NCBI RefSeq assembly: GCF_025370935.1
Contig: NC_133477.1
Location: forward strand, 14,751,318 to 14,815,317
DNA from: Choristoneura fumiferana
Lineage: Eukaryota > Arthropoda > Insecta > Lepidoptera > Tortricidae
Length of the DNA stretch: 64,000 bases
Reading direction: 5' to 3'
The notes under the pieces are model-generated. The model did no database searches. It was not told the origin of the DNA and worked only from the letters and a program-made list of their open reading frames with translations. Made by a program: the position numbers and the translations under genes. Below, piece by piece: positions 1-13,902 of this stretch (the stretch's first letter is position 1; the number at the start of each line of letters is the position of its first letter).

Positions 1-1420
1 CACAACTGACGTAGCACTTAACATTTGCCAATTCGATCGAAGTGAGCGTGAACTTGATGATCTAATAAATGCCTACTTTATTGCCTTAAGCGATGCGCTC
101 GAGTTGCAATCTTATTACGCTTGGTGCGTTCTATGGTTTCACTGCCATCAAAACCAATTCACTTGACGACATAGTCTTGCTTAATTGATGTTTATTAGCT
201 ACTACCAAAGGAAGTTAATTAACATTGACTGCAGATATATTAGTCGTTTAATTGCGGTACGGTTGAGATGGAACAATTGATGCGAACAGTAGCTTAAGTG
301 CAGATTACTAAGTTGCCAAATGTAGAGATTGTTAAATTTTGTATACAGGTGTAATCAGTGGGATTTTTTTTGTGTAATGTCAAGATTAGATTTTTTAGCA
401 GAACGTTATAAATCATCGCATTGAAGCATGTTAGAAGCGTACTTATATAGCGCATTAGAAATAAAGAAAGAAAATCTTTATTCGTGACTTCGTAACATTA
501 CAAAAACAAAATAAACAAATAAAATACGCGTCACGGATGATAAGTTTTTTTTTTTTGGTCGAGTCAGTTCATGGAAACTTGTACATAATATAATTTATCC
601 TTCTTTACCTTCTTTTAAAATGTTGTACCTGTTATATTTGATACTGGTCTTTCATGGTAAGTAGGTAATAGAATTACTTAGTATTTTTAGTAATTAATAA
701 ATGTAAACAAACAAGTCAAACATGTTGCCGCAATCACAGTAATATAATAGGTACTCAATGAGTAGGTAAGTATCGTGACGATAAAATATACAGTTCAATT
801 TTCACAGATTCGTTACGATTCAATTTTGCGTAACCTTATCTATGATGGCCTGAGAGTCAAAGTTTTTAATCAGTATCAAGCAAAAATGAGTTAAGTATCA
901 TGAATTTTTGTAAACCTTATAAACTATAACATCTAGTACTTACCTACTTTAGACTGATTTCCAAATTCCACTGAACGTTTGGTCACTATCAAGGTCTGTA
1001 ACCTAAAGGGACTTGTAGGCAAACATATCCGAAAATAAACGTGTATCGAAAATTACAAAACAAAACAGAAACTGTTCGAAAACAGGATTTTCATCCATAA
1101 ATCAAGCGATCACAGTGCTGTTCCACTATTTCAGGCCGCAACGTGGGCGAAGAAAAATATCGGATCGACATCAACACGCGTCGCGCGGAAACAGTGATTT
1201 AGAGCGTTTATGTTATTTAAACCTTGTTTCCTCACTAATCGACTATTAAAACGATTATACATAGTTTTAAGCAATACTTAAGTGATGTGCTGATGACTAA
1301 TAGGCTGCCACATCAGTGCCCGTAGAGATTCCTAGAAGCATATTAAAGCAAGCTGCAAGATGCAAGCTATAGGTACGTTATGCCTATCACATTTTTTAAA
1401 AGTATAAACACAAGTTTATA
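1..1420. other. AT-rich non-coding stretch, no gene seen
   Basis: I see no open frame with splice signals or domain motifs here. Bases 455-530 (AATAAAGAAAGAAAATC followed by A-rich sequence) resemble the reversed 3' tail of a LINE of the kind seen more clearly near 32.1 kb. Nothing else is recognisable. Confidence 0.5.
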
Positions 1421-2060
1421 TTGTCGAATGGTTAGATAACCTACGTCCAATATGTCGAAAATATATTTATCACAAAGTGACATCGACAGATATAAATATC
1501 GAAGTCCAAAATATCGAAGTACCTACAGAGTATCGAATATCCTATGTATGGAACTATCACGTGACAGGGTCGACGGAGCTTTGTTTCGCGGAGCTCCTAT
1601 TCCGCTCAGTTGAGGCGCTTCGCGCCTTGACGCAATACTAACCTAACCTAACCTATTAAACATGAATTACCAAAAATATTTGGTTCGGTTAGGTTAGAAC
1701 TGTGACCACAACAACGCAAGAGCCGAGCGAGCGAAGCGAGCGTGCAGAGGTAGCGGCCGGCGAGTGCTAAAAATAACTAAATTATGTAAAATGAATTAAA
1801 TAAAGCAGATTTGTATGTACGATATTTTAATTTTCGACATTCAAATATGTTGACATTTACAACTTAGATACATATATTGGCTATCGATATTTATTTTTTA
1901 CTCATTCGATATTTTAATCAATTGACATTTCAATCTTAGACATTTTGACCATAGGTATAACAACTTTCGATATTGTGATACAATCGATATTTTAATTTTC
2001 AATATTTTGAACATCGACATTTTAACCGTTGGTATTTTAATTTTCGATATTCAGATATGT
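1421..2060. mobile_element. Fold-back element with minisatellite-like arms (FB1)
   Basis: The left arm (about 1421-1545) carries repeated units of the type ATATCGAAGT/TGTCGAAAATAT. The right arm (about 1819-2060) carries the reverse complement units (TCGATATTTTAATTTTCGACATT) at roughly 20-30 base spacing, so the two arms can pair. The GC-rich core (1570-1770) contains GAGCTCC, a short run of CCTAA-like units, and GCGAGCGAAGCGAGCG. There is no coding potential. The architecture is that of Drosophila FB-type fold-backs with repeat-built arms. The class is inferred and no transposase is visible. Confidence 0.5.
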
Positions 2061-2645
2061 ATTCATCAAAAACACATTTATGTATAATTCGTGTCATTTA
2101 ACTAGATTTCTAATCACTTTTTTCACCAAAATTCACTTAATTTCAATATTTATTTTTCATTTGAAAAATCTTCGTCAAAATCTGACGTTATTTCTTGATT
2201 GAAACATGTGTATAATCTGTAGTAGCATAGACTAGCGTAGAGATGGTGGAAAATTTGTCATTTTAAAAATCGAATAATGCGCGGATGAATAAGCGATTTT
2301 TGTTTACTTTCCTTAAAATTAAAAAAAATAGTTACTGCTTTTATAATTGAATAAACAGTCTTTGGAATGAAATCAGGTATTGTAAATAATAGAATAGACA
2401 AAAATACTTTGATCTATTCAATTAATAAATTAATCGACTTGAACAAATTAATTATTTTGCAATAGGTTCTAGGTTTTCACATCAGTGAATGTCTGTGGTC
2501 GGATAAATGGCGTCTTTGTTTACACTTTTCATAAATTGGATTGATAAACAATATAGCAAAGTTACGGTAGTACTATTAATTATTCTGTGGTTACAATCTT
2601 ACCATAAGCAATAAGGTAAGCTTGCGCGGAGGCGTTTATCATTTA

Positions 2646-2786
2646 GGGGCTGTTTCAACATCCAATGATTAGTGTTAACTGGCGGTTAAATGTGATGCCG
2701 TCTCTGTTTGTTTGGTTCTAATAGGCGGAGACGGCATCACATTTAACCATCAGTTAACACTAATCAATGAATGGTGAAACAGCCCC
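2646..2786. mobile_element. Palindromic MITE with TTA target duplication
   Basis: The two halves are inverted repeats of about 65 bases (starting GGGGCTGTTTCA and ending in CAGCCCC) around a short loop (GTTTGTTTGGTTC). The element is flanked directly by TTA on both sides (2643-2645 and 2787-2789). A 3 bp TTA/TAA duplication suggests a PIF/Harbinger-type non-autonomous element. A decayed relative sharing GATGC.GTCTCTGTTT lies near 10.27-10.37 kb. Confidence 0.7.
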
Positions 2787-3589
2787 TTAATCTAGTAAGT
2801 GTTCAGGGCCTCAGATCCGATTTCAAGAAGATCATTAATGAACTTTGATAATGTACAGTCAAATCTTTGCCAAGCATGTTTAAATGAACATAATGCAATG
2901 TCGGATTAAATATAACTTATGAATATAGTATACAAAAATAAACGTAATCGTCTTGCTGAAAAAAAATAGCAAAAAAAATAGCTTGTCAACTGTCTAGTTC
3001 AATGGTTTGCCGTCGGGAGCGCTAAAGTTCGCATAGGTACCTACTTTTCGCTAGTCATACCGTTATGTTTGTCCGAATCATCGTTTGTTCAAATTAAAAA
3101 AAATGGTTATTCTATAGAAAACCGTATAGGTTAGGTTTGTTTTATAACAATTCTGAACAATTATTGGATTCAGAGAAAAAAGAATTATGACAAACGATCA
3201 TTCTGACAAATATTATGTTCGGACTTTCAACAAATATGCGACTCGATAGACCCTCAGCCGTCACATACCCTAACACACGGCCCCTTAGCTCTAATTAAGA
3301 GCTCAGTCTAGTTCAATGGTCATTGGCAAGAGGGGACTCAGCTTCCGTTCCTGTAATCTCACAACAGGATAAACAAAATGTTATGTTAAACTCGTTATTT
3401 TTTCCTGTAAGCATAATTTATTTATTCATATGCGATGTCAGATAAGTATATATATATTAAAATTTAACAGCTAACTGTAAGTATGTATGTATTATACATT
3501 CTCATTTGCTTTTTGTTTGCTCTTTGGCATGCTGAGCTGCTCTAAAACTATATAAAACTTTGACGCTTTTCTTTATGATAATCTCTAAT

Positions 3590-4550
3590 AGGTATAAGTA
3601 TAAAATTCTTGTGTTAGTGACCAACATTGGTTTGTGACCAAACTCCTCCGAAACGTCTTGACCGATTCTTATTTTATTATTATATTTAACAGAATTAAAA
3701 ATTATCAGGCAAGTCTATCTGGCCTTATGTCAGTCAATATTATCTTATTGCATTACATCATGGGGTGGCACCTCAAAAACCACATTACTAACCCTAGAGA
3801 GAGCCCAGCGTGCGGTGCTAAAGGTCTCTACTTTTCGACCTTTCCTCTACCCCACTTTCCTTCTTTATAAATCGTGTAATGTACTAACCGTTAGACAAAT
3901 ATTTATTATACACACAGTTCTTAAACAGCATGCCGCACTCCCCTACAATACTAACACTACTAATAAGAGACGAAAAGATATAGTTTGCCCAAGCAATATG
4001 GGGAAGAAAAAACATGCCTTCTCTTCTAGATTTTACGTTTTCCTAGGGCCTTTTCTCTACAACAGATTAAACGCCAAATGGGGCATATTTTCACTTAGTT
4101 ACTCACGTGCTAAGAAAACCCTCCAAGAAGAACTCCAAAAGTTATCTTACGAAGATACAGAGAAATTGTTGACTGTTCTTAAATGAAAACATTTTTATTT
4201 TCTTTTGTAGATAGGTAGGTACATATAACGACAAATACCATAATGTTACATTTTATAATTCACCTTAGGTGTTAAAATCAAGATTTGTTTAATTTTATGC
4301 AAGTGTTAATTTTTTGACATTAATGTAATTTTAATTTTTCTCGCCTGAAACATAGGATTATCCTAGTTCAGGCTGCTTTTTCCTTTTAAGTCTACTAGAT
4401 AAATTGTATTATTTTGTAAGAAAGTATTTTGAATAAAGATTTATTTATGAAGTTTTTTGTGTATAATTCGGTAGCTCTGAGAATAAGATGTAAACTATTT
4501 TTCATACTTCTACGAGGACGGAGTCGCGGGCAACAGCTAGTTTGTGTTCA
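3590..4550 (+). mobile_element. Composite lepidopteran repeat with a LINE-like C-terminal remnant
   Basis: The right end (about 4500-4541) reads GAGGACGGAGTCGCGGGCAA followed by CAGCTAG, matching the right end of the repeat at 37.95-39.25 kb. The left end contains a degraded form of the 'accgctgaaccgatt' block. An open frame at 3815-4186 (123 codons) has an aromatic/basic layout like the extreme C-terminus of CR1/Jockey-type LINE ORF2 proteins (KKKHAFSSRFYVFLGPFLYN). At 4344-4376 a stem-loop (GCCTGAA...TTCAGGC) precedes a possible AATAAA signal at 4431. LINE identity is an inference from composition and position, not from catalytic motifs. Confidence 0.4.
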
Positions 4551-7500
4551 GCAATATTATGAATCAGAATCACGAAAACCGTCGTTCTACAACAGAACAT
4601 CTAGGTAGCTCTGTTGGCCTCACCACAATAAACTTAAACGCGTCTTAGACATGTATAATAATTATGACAATTGTGTTGTGTTCAACGGTTGTCTATTTTT
4701 TTATTGTGACATGTTATATCTATAATTGATATTAGACCACACGCAAATACTAACCAGCAGTACTAAATTAGCTACAATTGGTAGAAATTGCACTACAGCA
4801 CTGATGCTTATAAAAATAGGGCGGAATTTTCATGGCAAAAATCAAACGTAGGAATGTTAAATTTTATCGACTTTTCAGTTATCGATAAGTTGAATCTACT
4901 TCTATATTAATATACGTAAAAGTCAGTAAGAAATTACTTACTAACTCGACCGAAGTACAACACTGAAAAAAATTCGCAGATTACGTCGATAACCCGCGGT
5001 ACGATATTATCAATTATTCCTTATAAATTACAATGACCTCCCTTATTTGCTATTTTAAGATATAAGTGCCGATCATTAAAAATTATCACGAAAATTACCA
5101 TAACGTTATAAAAAACCATTGTATAGTTTGAAGGTTGGCTAGCATTCAACCATAAGGTCGCCCATGTAATAATACAATCAAATTAAAAACTGTTATAATT
5201 ACTTATACCTACTTACGTTATTTTATGATATGAAAAAAATTACATAGTGTTATAAAAATCTCCGATTTTGATTGGTTTGTAATTCGCATTTTTTTTTTAG
5301 TGATAACCACGAAATATTATTAGCTTACGTAATGGTGAACAAGTTTGGTATTCGTATTTCACTACAGGACAATACAGCATTGTTTGGTTACGTAACACCA
5401 TATCCCCAAATGTAGTTTAGGTATGTACCTAACAAGCCATGTGGCTTGGCTGGAACTATCTGCTAGAAAATAATCCAGCAGTAACTATTTAAATTCATCG
5501 GTTTATTGACGAACTCACCGAAGCGTCTCCCTTTCAGCTTGTGCAAAAATGATTTCATGTTTATGTTCGGCTCTTTCGTTTATAGTGTAAATTAACAAAT
5601 ATTTACTTATTATTTATAAATCTCTGCCAAACTGCATAGCAGTTTGTTGGCAGAAAGTGTAGTGTAGAACTCTCATCCCCTATTTTTTATTTTTATCACT
5701 ATTCAAACCTGTAGCGTAATTTAGTAGCAACTGTCGACTTTGGTTACATTTAAACACGGAATCTGGTAGGGAAATCCAACCTACATTTTTTTATCAGTGT
5801 AATATATTCCGTCAGAATCACTGAATAATCCAACATGGTATCGGGGAATCAACATCCCATATCAGCAGACAGTAAAATTGCGTTTGACAGTGGAACCCCA
5901 CTACTACTGTGGTTATACCTATTGCAGCTTGGAAAAATAGCATTAAATCTCATTGTCCTCTAGTGTCTTTATTGTCCCCGTATAATAAATAGTCATGAAA
6001 AAGTACGTATTATGTATTATTCTGATGCATAATAGTGCACGTTAACATTTACGATTCAGCTTCATTATGCAGCGGCGCGCACGCGCGTTGCGTTCATTGA
6101 CAAACTATAATCTACATGCTTGTAACGAAATATGTTTATGTTATAGATACAATATGATATAATAAGTTTATAAACATAATTTGCACACCACACAACAATG
6201 GAGTTTATAGAAGATATTTTAACTACAAGTAAATACGATTGTAATGGTATTTGCTATAGCATACATGTTTACCAATATAATATAGGTAGCATGTATTATC
6301 ATCATGTCAATATTTATACATATGCAAAATCTAGATGCGGGTACTATATGAAGCAGAAATTATATTCTACTGGTTTAACAGGGCACACTTGAATAGGTGT
6401 AACACAAGCTCATAATTTGGCGGGCCTAATTTACAGTTCGGAAAAAGTATTAACAAAAATCACATCAAATATCGTGGAACAATAAAATTTGCGTTAGTTA
6501 AACTATCCCCAAACCACAGTTTGATAAAATAAGCAAAGACTACGATTATGGATTATGGCCTAAGCAACGGTTACATACATATGTATACTTAAATAAATAA
6601 CATCCATGAAGCGAATAGCTTCATAAACTTAAGAGTCACTACTGAACTGACTTGGCTAGTCATTGTCCAAACACCAATCAAGACCACCTGATATCTGATA
6701 GCCTTAAGCCAGTTGCAAAAAAAAGTTAAAATCTGTTTATGTACTTACTGTTGTTTATTTGCTAAAAACTTACTTATTCATATGTGTGCCTCTATGAGAC
6801 AAACAAAAATTAAAAACAACGAAGTTTTTATAGTCATTACTATTAATAGCTCTATTGTACGGCGACTAACCAGATACATTTTTGGTATCAATGTTCTCTT
6901 AAAGACTAGACTTTAGAACTCATTTGTGTTCCATTAATGCAAAACTATGTTGAACAAACGCTCTGAAGTGATTTAACGTGTCTCAACGATTCAATTGTCT
7001 CCTAGTGACCCCGTGCTTCGTCGCAACACGACAACAGTAGCTCGTTTCGATTGCTGTTTAGGGAAAGAGGCCATACAAGATCACTAATACTCTTAAATTG
7101 TAACCTATTCAGTGTAGATATTCATACAGAAGTGATAAAGTTACATTCTGGCTATAAGCTAACACTTGATTTGGATTCGATGATAAAAGAAACAAAAGCA
7201 AATCGATGTATTTAGAATATGAAAATAGGTTTCTAAAGCTGGCCAGTTCTCTGGTTAAGTTTGACAAGTTATTTCATACATGTGTTTTTAAATGTGTGAT
7301 ACTGATAATATATAGGCGTACCTAAAGGAAGACACGGGACCCTTATAAGATCACTTTTGTCTTCTGTCTGTGTGTCAAGACCCTTTTTCTCAGGAACGTG
7401 TGGAATTATAAAAGTGGAAATTCTTGTACTGCAAACTCACATACTCGTACGCAATAATAGTTATCTACATCGCCAATGTATGTATGTATACCCATACGCA

Positions 7501-9886
7501 CCGGGATAATCCAACTACGGTTCAATCAGCAATGTCGTTAAGAATGGGAAAGCTGACCTTAAATAGATACAAACACGTTCATGTAAAAAGAACCAAAAAC
7601 AAGTAGCCAGTAAAATTTTATCACATGTAAGAAAAATCCTGCAACACAGTATTCTTATGGCGAAAGAGACAACACGTTTTTGATTGTTCACGCGTCTCAG
7701 AAAAACCTCGCTGATAAAAAAGTTTCGCATCTTATTTCACGATCGCTATCGGATTTCGACAGAGTCGTGAGAAATTAAGTTAGTAGGCACGCGATTAGTA
7801 TTGTGCCTGTGGTAGTACTGCGTAAGCTGCACCTATAAATAGGCTATAGAAAGACTTAAGAGCATTGTGACGAAACCTTGTACAATCTGTACAACTATTT
7901 CTTTTGTCGGCAAAAAGGCAGACATGGTTAGATTTGGTTACAATATTGTACTGTGGACTTTAAGGGCTACGGCTAAAAGCCCTCTCAAAGAAAAAAAAAA
8001 TCTATATACTTTTTTTGTCTTTGAATGAGCCATTGTTGTACATTTATTTATTTCAGGATCTCGGAAACTGATGTTAGATGTTAGACTCTAACATCTGGTA
8101 GCGTGATGAACAGTTGTGCTGCTCCGAAGATGAACTCTGATTGAGTTTGAAAAGTGTGGAGGTGGGGGAGCTCTATGAACACACATGTGTTACATAGATG
8201 TGACTATCATAAGGTCGCAGGTAAGCAAAGTATAATTGTTTTGTTTCTAGTTCATTGATATGGACCTCCGCAAAGTAATGCCTGTTTTTTTAATAAATTA
8301 TTTGAATTATTGTAGTTCATTACTTACTTGGTCGACTATCTACACTTTGAATAGTTATTTAGTGCCTTAGTGCCCTAACTGTATCCTCGACCAAAAATGT
8401 TAATAATCATACAGTGACAATATCGTAAAAATCATATAACATGGAGCAATTTTATCTGATGACGTCCTCGGTTAAAATCTGAAATATTATGTTTTAAATT
8501 GTTGAACACAATGGCCATAATGACAAAAACATATGCGTATTGTGCAGCGTCGTTTATATGCATAGCCAGTCTTGTGGCTTGTGGCGTAAAATGTCACCAA
8601 TAACTGATGTCATTCATAAATTGGCAAAGTTACTGCAACCGCAGTCAATTGTCTCTTAGTCCTCTGCAGCCTTTCCGATTAGTAGGTGTATTTCATTATT
8701 TAGTTAGATGTAAGAACGACAATTGGTAGATTCGTTAAAATCTTTAAAAACTAAGATTAGAAGCTAAGTGAAAGATTTTTGTGATTCAGTGAAATACCTA
8801 AACAGTTTTTTTTTGCAATAATGCCTATCTGATAGATCTCTCGATTTGCAACACCTGATTAAGTTAATTAGGTATTAAGTCATCTAACTGAACACGGTTG
8901 CAATTACGTTTAGAATCATTAGCCGACGTTCTGCTGATTTGTTTTTTGGCAATGAAGCGTTTAGGACTAGTGTTTAAATTGACGTTTTGTTACGATTGTG
9001 TCATATCTAAGTAGGTAATCTACCTTTTATTTTGTTTTTATGTGTATTCTTTGTATAAATTGTATCTGAATTTCACAGTGCTTTGGTTTAACTGTTATGC
9101 TGTGAAATGTAATAAATAATAAATAAATAATGTAAGTTTACTAGCTAGTTACTTAATATTAGTTTATTATTAGTTTTTATTTTACTTTATTATATAATTT
9201 ATTCTTTTATTTTTTTATTTTTGATGTTTAGATTTTTTTAGTTGTATAATTGTTTTTTTTGTGTTGTTTATTATTTAGATTTTTATAGTAATGTAATGTT
9301 GTAATTTTCTCTCTGTGTGCCTGTTTTCTGAATCGCTTACTATTTCTGCTGTACATTTAATAATCAATAATTTTGTCTCGTACAAGAATTTCTTTAGCAT
9401 ATTTTATTTGGTTTCCTATCTGTCTTCCCGAATTGTATGTTTATCGAAACGAAAACAAACGAAAAAAAATTGATTCTGCAAGACCTACTTACCTTATTCC
9501 CCTGTGATCAATCCTTAATACCCTATAAACTAAGTTGTTTGTTAATTAGAGTATCTGACATTAAATAAAAATATATAGTTATAAATAAAATATAGAGACT
9601 ATAATGTAGGTTGAAAAATAGTTGCGTTGTCAGTATCTTGTACGTTACAATGTAAATTTATCTCTATCCTAAATTAAAAATCATCTGTCAATTAAAGCAA
9701 TAAGTTTAATGTAACTTTCAAGCTTAGCTTACCCTTAAAAGTCTCTCGTAGAGTGTTACTTTAAGGTAGAGATAGTATTTTTATTCTATATAAATAAAAT
9801 ACCTACCGTTTTAAGTGTCTAGAAGAGGGCACAATAGTTATACTTATTTGATTATGAAAACGATTGGCTAAATACACTCATACTCC
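4551..9886. other. Non-coding stretch, no gene seen
   Basis: Only short open frames without supporting splice structure, codon bias or motifs occur here. A short hairpin at 5621-5656 (CTGCCAAACTGC.ATA.GCAGTTTGTTGGCAG) and another near 8070-8092 (GATGTTAGA/TCTAACATC) are visible. Otherwise the sequence is AT-rich and featureless. Confidence 0.5.
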
Positions 9887-9927
9887 ATTGGCGAGCAAGT
9901 ATATCCGTACATACTTGCTTGCCAATT
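9887..9927. repeat. 16-bp-stem inverted repeat (hairpin)
   Basis: ATTGGCGAGCAAGTAT and ATACTTGCTTGCCAAT flank an 8-base loop. The arms pair at 15 of 16 positions, the exception being a G opposite T. It could be the collapsed remnant of a palindromic MITE. It is too short for an ordinary animal pre-miRNA. Confidence 0.5.
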
Positions 9928-12900
9928 ATTTCAGTAAAATAAATAAGGCGTGCCAGTGATGTACTTAAAGCGAGCAATAAATAGACTCGCGGAAAGAAAG
10001 ACAGCTGACATTACATAAACGCACCGCTAATCGTAACGCAAACCGCGCACGCGACGTTGCGCATAATATAAACATTGTTGTTGTCACTATGAAAGACAAT
10101 AGACAACAGATGTTATTATTTTAAGAGGCAATCGATCCATTTGACCGTGACCACAAAATTTGTGCCAAATCTGACCACAGTCAACGTAATATTCACTTTC
10201 GTTTTTGTTATCTCTTTTACGCTATTGAGTAACAGCTTGATAACAAGTGAAATTGTGATAGTAATAGACTTAGGGTCTGTTACACCACTCATTGAAAAAT
10301 AATATGAGGCAGATAAATGAGATGCAGTCTCTGTTTATTCGCACAAAACAGACAGAGACGCCATCGCAGACACATCTGTTTTTAGTGTGTTTCAGGCCTT
10401 TAGTGTGTTTTTTGGGTGTTACAAACTCAACGAATGGCAAAAGCAATAAAGTTGATGCGTTTCTGTTTCAACAATTCGTTATGATCAGGGGGCCTACCAT
10501 GATCTTTTCATAAACGATCCAAACGCAGAGCAGTTCAATTTAGGCACCTAAACTAAATCGTCGAAATTGGTACCACTACGTTTATTTCTCAGAGCTGAGT
10601 CTCAATGGTTTACAAGCGAATGAAAGAAGATATTGTCTCTGGTCCGAAACTGAAACGCTAAGTCGCGAAAGGGATGCCGCTATATGCAAACCAAAGAGGA
10701 AGGAGGCAAACCAAATCAAATTAATTTCAAAATGTTACAAGTAAAAACAAAAAGATACGCTTACACTTACAAAAAAATAATATTGTCTAGTTCCTAGACC
10801 CACTTACTTTTAAACAGACCAAACTAGGCAAGAACATGTACAGAGATTATCTAATTTAAGTGGAGAATGACAGCCGAATCTCTCTAAATCATAGTTGTAC
10901 GAACGACACGCACGAGTGACCCCAGTGCGAGCTACGGGCTCTTAAATAGAAAATAACAAATGGAACGAAACCCATTCATGATGTATTGAGAACTAAAACG
11001 TGATATCATAAGTACTTCGTTCTTGTCATTTACGCACGGTAAATACTAGAATTGCCTCATCGTCTTTGTGCGAAGAACGTTTAACAATCCAGAAATTTTA
11101 GATTAATACTTTTCGAGATAATTAAAAGGAGTAGGTACTTGATTACTTTCTACACATTGTCTTCAAAGAAACTCCTGCGACAGAATTCCAGAAACATTTT
11201 GTAAATTTAAATTATTCAATAGTCATCCTTGAGAACCTTAGCAGTAATTAGTAATTACTCTTAACTCGGTGACATTGTACAAAGGCGAAGTGAATGTGAA
11301 TATAAAAATAGATAGCGTAGTTAATAACACTTTACAGTTAGAGGTCAAAAATAATAAGGAATAAGCAGCTAACTAACGCAATTGCACGTTATTAAATAAG
11401 ATCTGCTAAGGCCAAATAGTAATGTGTTAATTAAATTACTTTAGGTACGAATAATCAACATTCTTCTTCTGCTTCGAACGGGTTTAAGTGTCCATCCATC
11501 ACTTTCTTTAGACGTCTAGAATGTATTTGCGCAATATTGTATGCATGACTTTTACTTGCGGGTGTGGCGTCTCAACACTTCAACAGCAAATGGCAAACAC
11601 TTTGTTGCACTACCAACATGCTGTTGTATGCAAAATAATACAAATTTATAAACACTCTTTGTAGAAACATTCGTATTTATTATTAACCTAAGTTCACTGA
11701 TGTCATTAATAAATAATCAACACTTGCACAGAGAAAAAGACTATGCTCTCATATTCAAGCTCTACTTAAGCTTTTGATGCTTTTTAGAATCAGTCGTGTC
11801 TAAAAATCTGGCACGGAAGCAAACCGAACCGCTGTGGAGGTTGTTTGATTAACCTAGTAGGCAATATTCACATTTACGTGTAACATTTGATCCCGCTCTA
11901 CACGTTCATAACATTGCCAACTGAGGGACACGATTATACGTCAGAGTGATATACTGGTGCTTGACGAAGATATTGGTCAATGTGTAAAGCGGGTATTATT
12001 ATAGCGCCATGCAACAGTTCTAAGTTTTTTTATATAATCATAAACAAATAAGATTGTAGTTATTATGCCACTATTGAAAAACCCACTAGGCGTTTATGCA
12101 ATAGTAGGCGAATAAGAAAGGGTAATCTGTATCCTAAGTAGGTAATAATTATATTGACACCTGAAGACACAGTTTTACTTTTAAAACGACTGAAAAAAAA
12201 AGATGTTATGTATTCGACTCTACAAATGCCCTGTTGACAAATTTTCATACAGCTAATTTATTACGAACTTGTATTGTTTTGTCTTTTATTGAATGTAAGT
12301 CTTAGATCAGATAAAGAGATTTCTGATGCGTGGGAAATATCATGATTATCCTATACTAGGTGACAAACCACTTCCGTGTTCGTGTAACCCGTTTTGATCT
12401 ATAATCCGTAACAAAAACAAACGACGTCCGACCACAGATGCTGCATCGAAACATATTAAATTCCACGTAATTCCTACGAGTATCGTGACACAACTCGTTT
12501 TTTTGCACAATTATTCCTACCGTAACTTTTTTGCTGAAATTTGTGCCGCCCCGAAATTTAGTAGACCTGCAAATTGAGGCTAGCGGTTAGAACATTTTCA
12601 TATACTAGTAATAATATGCCTTGACAAGTTGCTCATATAATAAGCTGGGCTGGAATTTATTAAGTTTTTTTCGCTGTATATAAAAATAAAGCCAAGATAA
12701 GGTAAACGTCCGAATGCTCGACACACTAATCTCCAATAGATGACACCCTGCTGTCGCCTCTATTATTGCTAATGACATAAAATTAAAAATGGCAACTATT
12801 GGGACAGTCCCGAGCACTCGTACGTAACTTATAAATATTTGTCTAAATAATATTTTATTTATAGATACTTTTCGGGGAAAACGCTCCTTTGTCTTGTATA

Positions 12901-13590
12901 AGAAGAATATATGAGACTATCTGTATTTGTTAACTGTATTTCCATAAAAACTTAAGACAGTCGTTGAACATATGTTTATAACTTGTCAGTTCATATAAAA
13001 CTATATTTTAGATATACATAAGTCGTATTAAATTTTTGTGGTAATGCATAATGCCATAAAAGTGCTAAATAATCGCTTCTGGCCGGCAGCTGTATATGAA
13101 CCAATCATAAAACGTTTATAACGGTTAATTTAGAGTTTTTAATTCTTCCTTTTTATTCGTCTCTTTCATATTATATCTTTTTATCTTGAGCCTTCATGGT
13201 TTTCAATTGCGATTAATAAAGTGCCATGCGGTCCTTAAAGCTATACTTATAATACGAATAATAGACTTTAATATTGATTTAAAAGAGTGTAGCTCGTACT
13301 ATATTTAAACAAGATATAAATGACAAACTATGTATTATTTTTCAAATAAACACATTTTTGTATTATTTAGTATTAATCTGTCATCTCCCAGGATAACAGG
13401 ATCAAAGGAATTTGGGCACAAATTTGTGCCTCTGGGAGAGGACAAGTTAAAAGGTATTAAACTCAATATGACAACAATAACCTATGATTGGTTTTTTAGA
13501 GTCTTTTTTTATTTTTTATTTCAACTCCAAATTTGTTACTTTTACGGGTATCCCGTGAAACCATATCGAAAATACAAACTGAGACATAAA
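9928..13590. other. Non-coding stretch with one decayed MITE remnant
   Basis: About 10273-10380 retains similarity to the palindromic MITE at 2646-2786 (GTCTGTTACACCACTCATTG and a GATGC/GCCATC GTCTCTGTTT core). At 13383-13440, TCTCCCAG and CTGGGAGA form a small inverted repeat. No gene is recognised. Confidence 0.4.
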
Positions 13591-13645
13591 AACCAGAAAA
13601 AGAGACCAGCACTGGGAATCGAACCCAGGAACAACCTAACCAACT
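13591..13645 (-). repeat. Possible tRNA-derived SINE fragment (B box only)
   Basis: On the minus strand 13615-13625 reads GGTTCGATTCC, a match to the RNA polymerase III B box, within a T-arm-like context (CCTGGGTTCGATTCCCAGTG). No convincing A box or complete cloverleaf is present, so this is a SINE head remnant rather than a working tRNA gene. Confidence 0.3.
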
Positions 13646-13828
13646 TAGAAAAGTTTGAAAACCTCCGACATTGTTAATTCAAAGTTCAATATTAGCATAA
13701 AAACTGCTGAAACGAATTTGACGAAACTCGGCTAAAAATCCTCTTGATTAATCCAGCTTTTCATTGAAAAATCACATCTAATTCGGTTCATTGGTTTGGG
13801 AGCGTTGATGGCATAAACAGACACACAT

Positions 13829-13902
13829 TGGCGTGCAGTGAGTCGATTCCAGGGTAGGCAGCTGGTAGTCTGCTGGTAGTGCTGCCTACCCTCAATGCAC
13901 GC
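13829..13902. repeat. Imperfect palindrome
   Basis: TTGGCGTGCA...GGGTAGGCAGC pairs with GCTGCCTACCC...TGCACGCCA across a loop rich in CTGGTAGT repeats. No coding sequence is associated. It is probably a small palindromic repeat element. Confidence 0.5.

Noticed and set aside
1636..1660. Telomeric repeat (CCTAA)n
   Set aside because: Only about three units inside the core of a fold-back element, far too short for a telomere or a telomere-associated array.
12063..12817. Small open frames in the left 27 kb as possible genes
   Set aside because: They are about as long as expected by chance in AT-rich DNA and show no exon chaining, codon bias or motifs.
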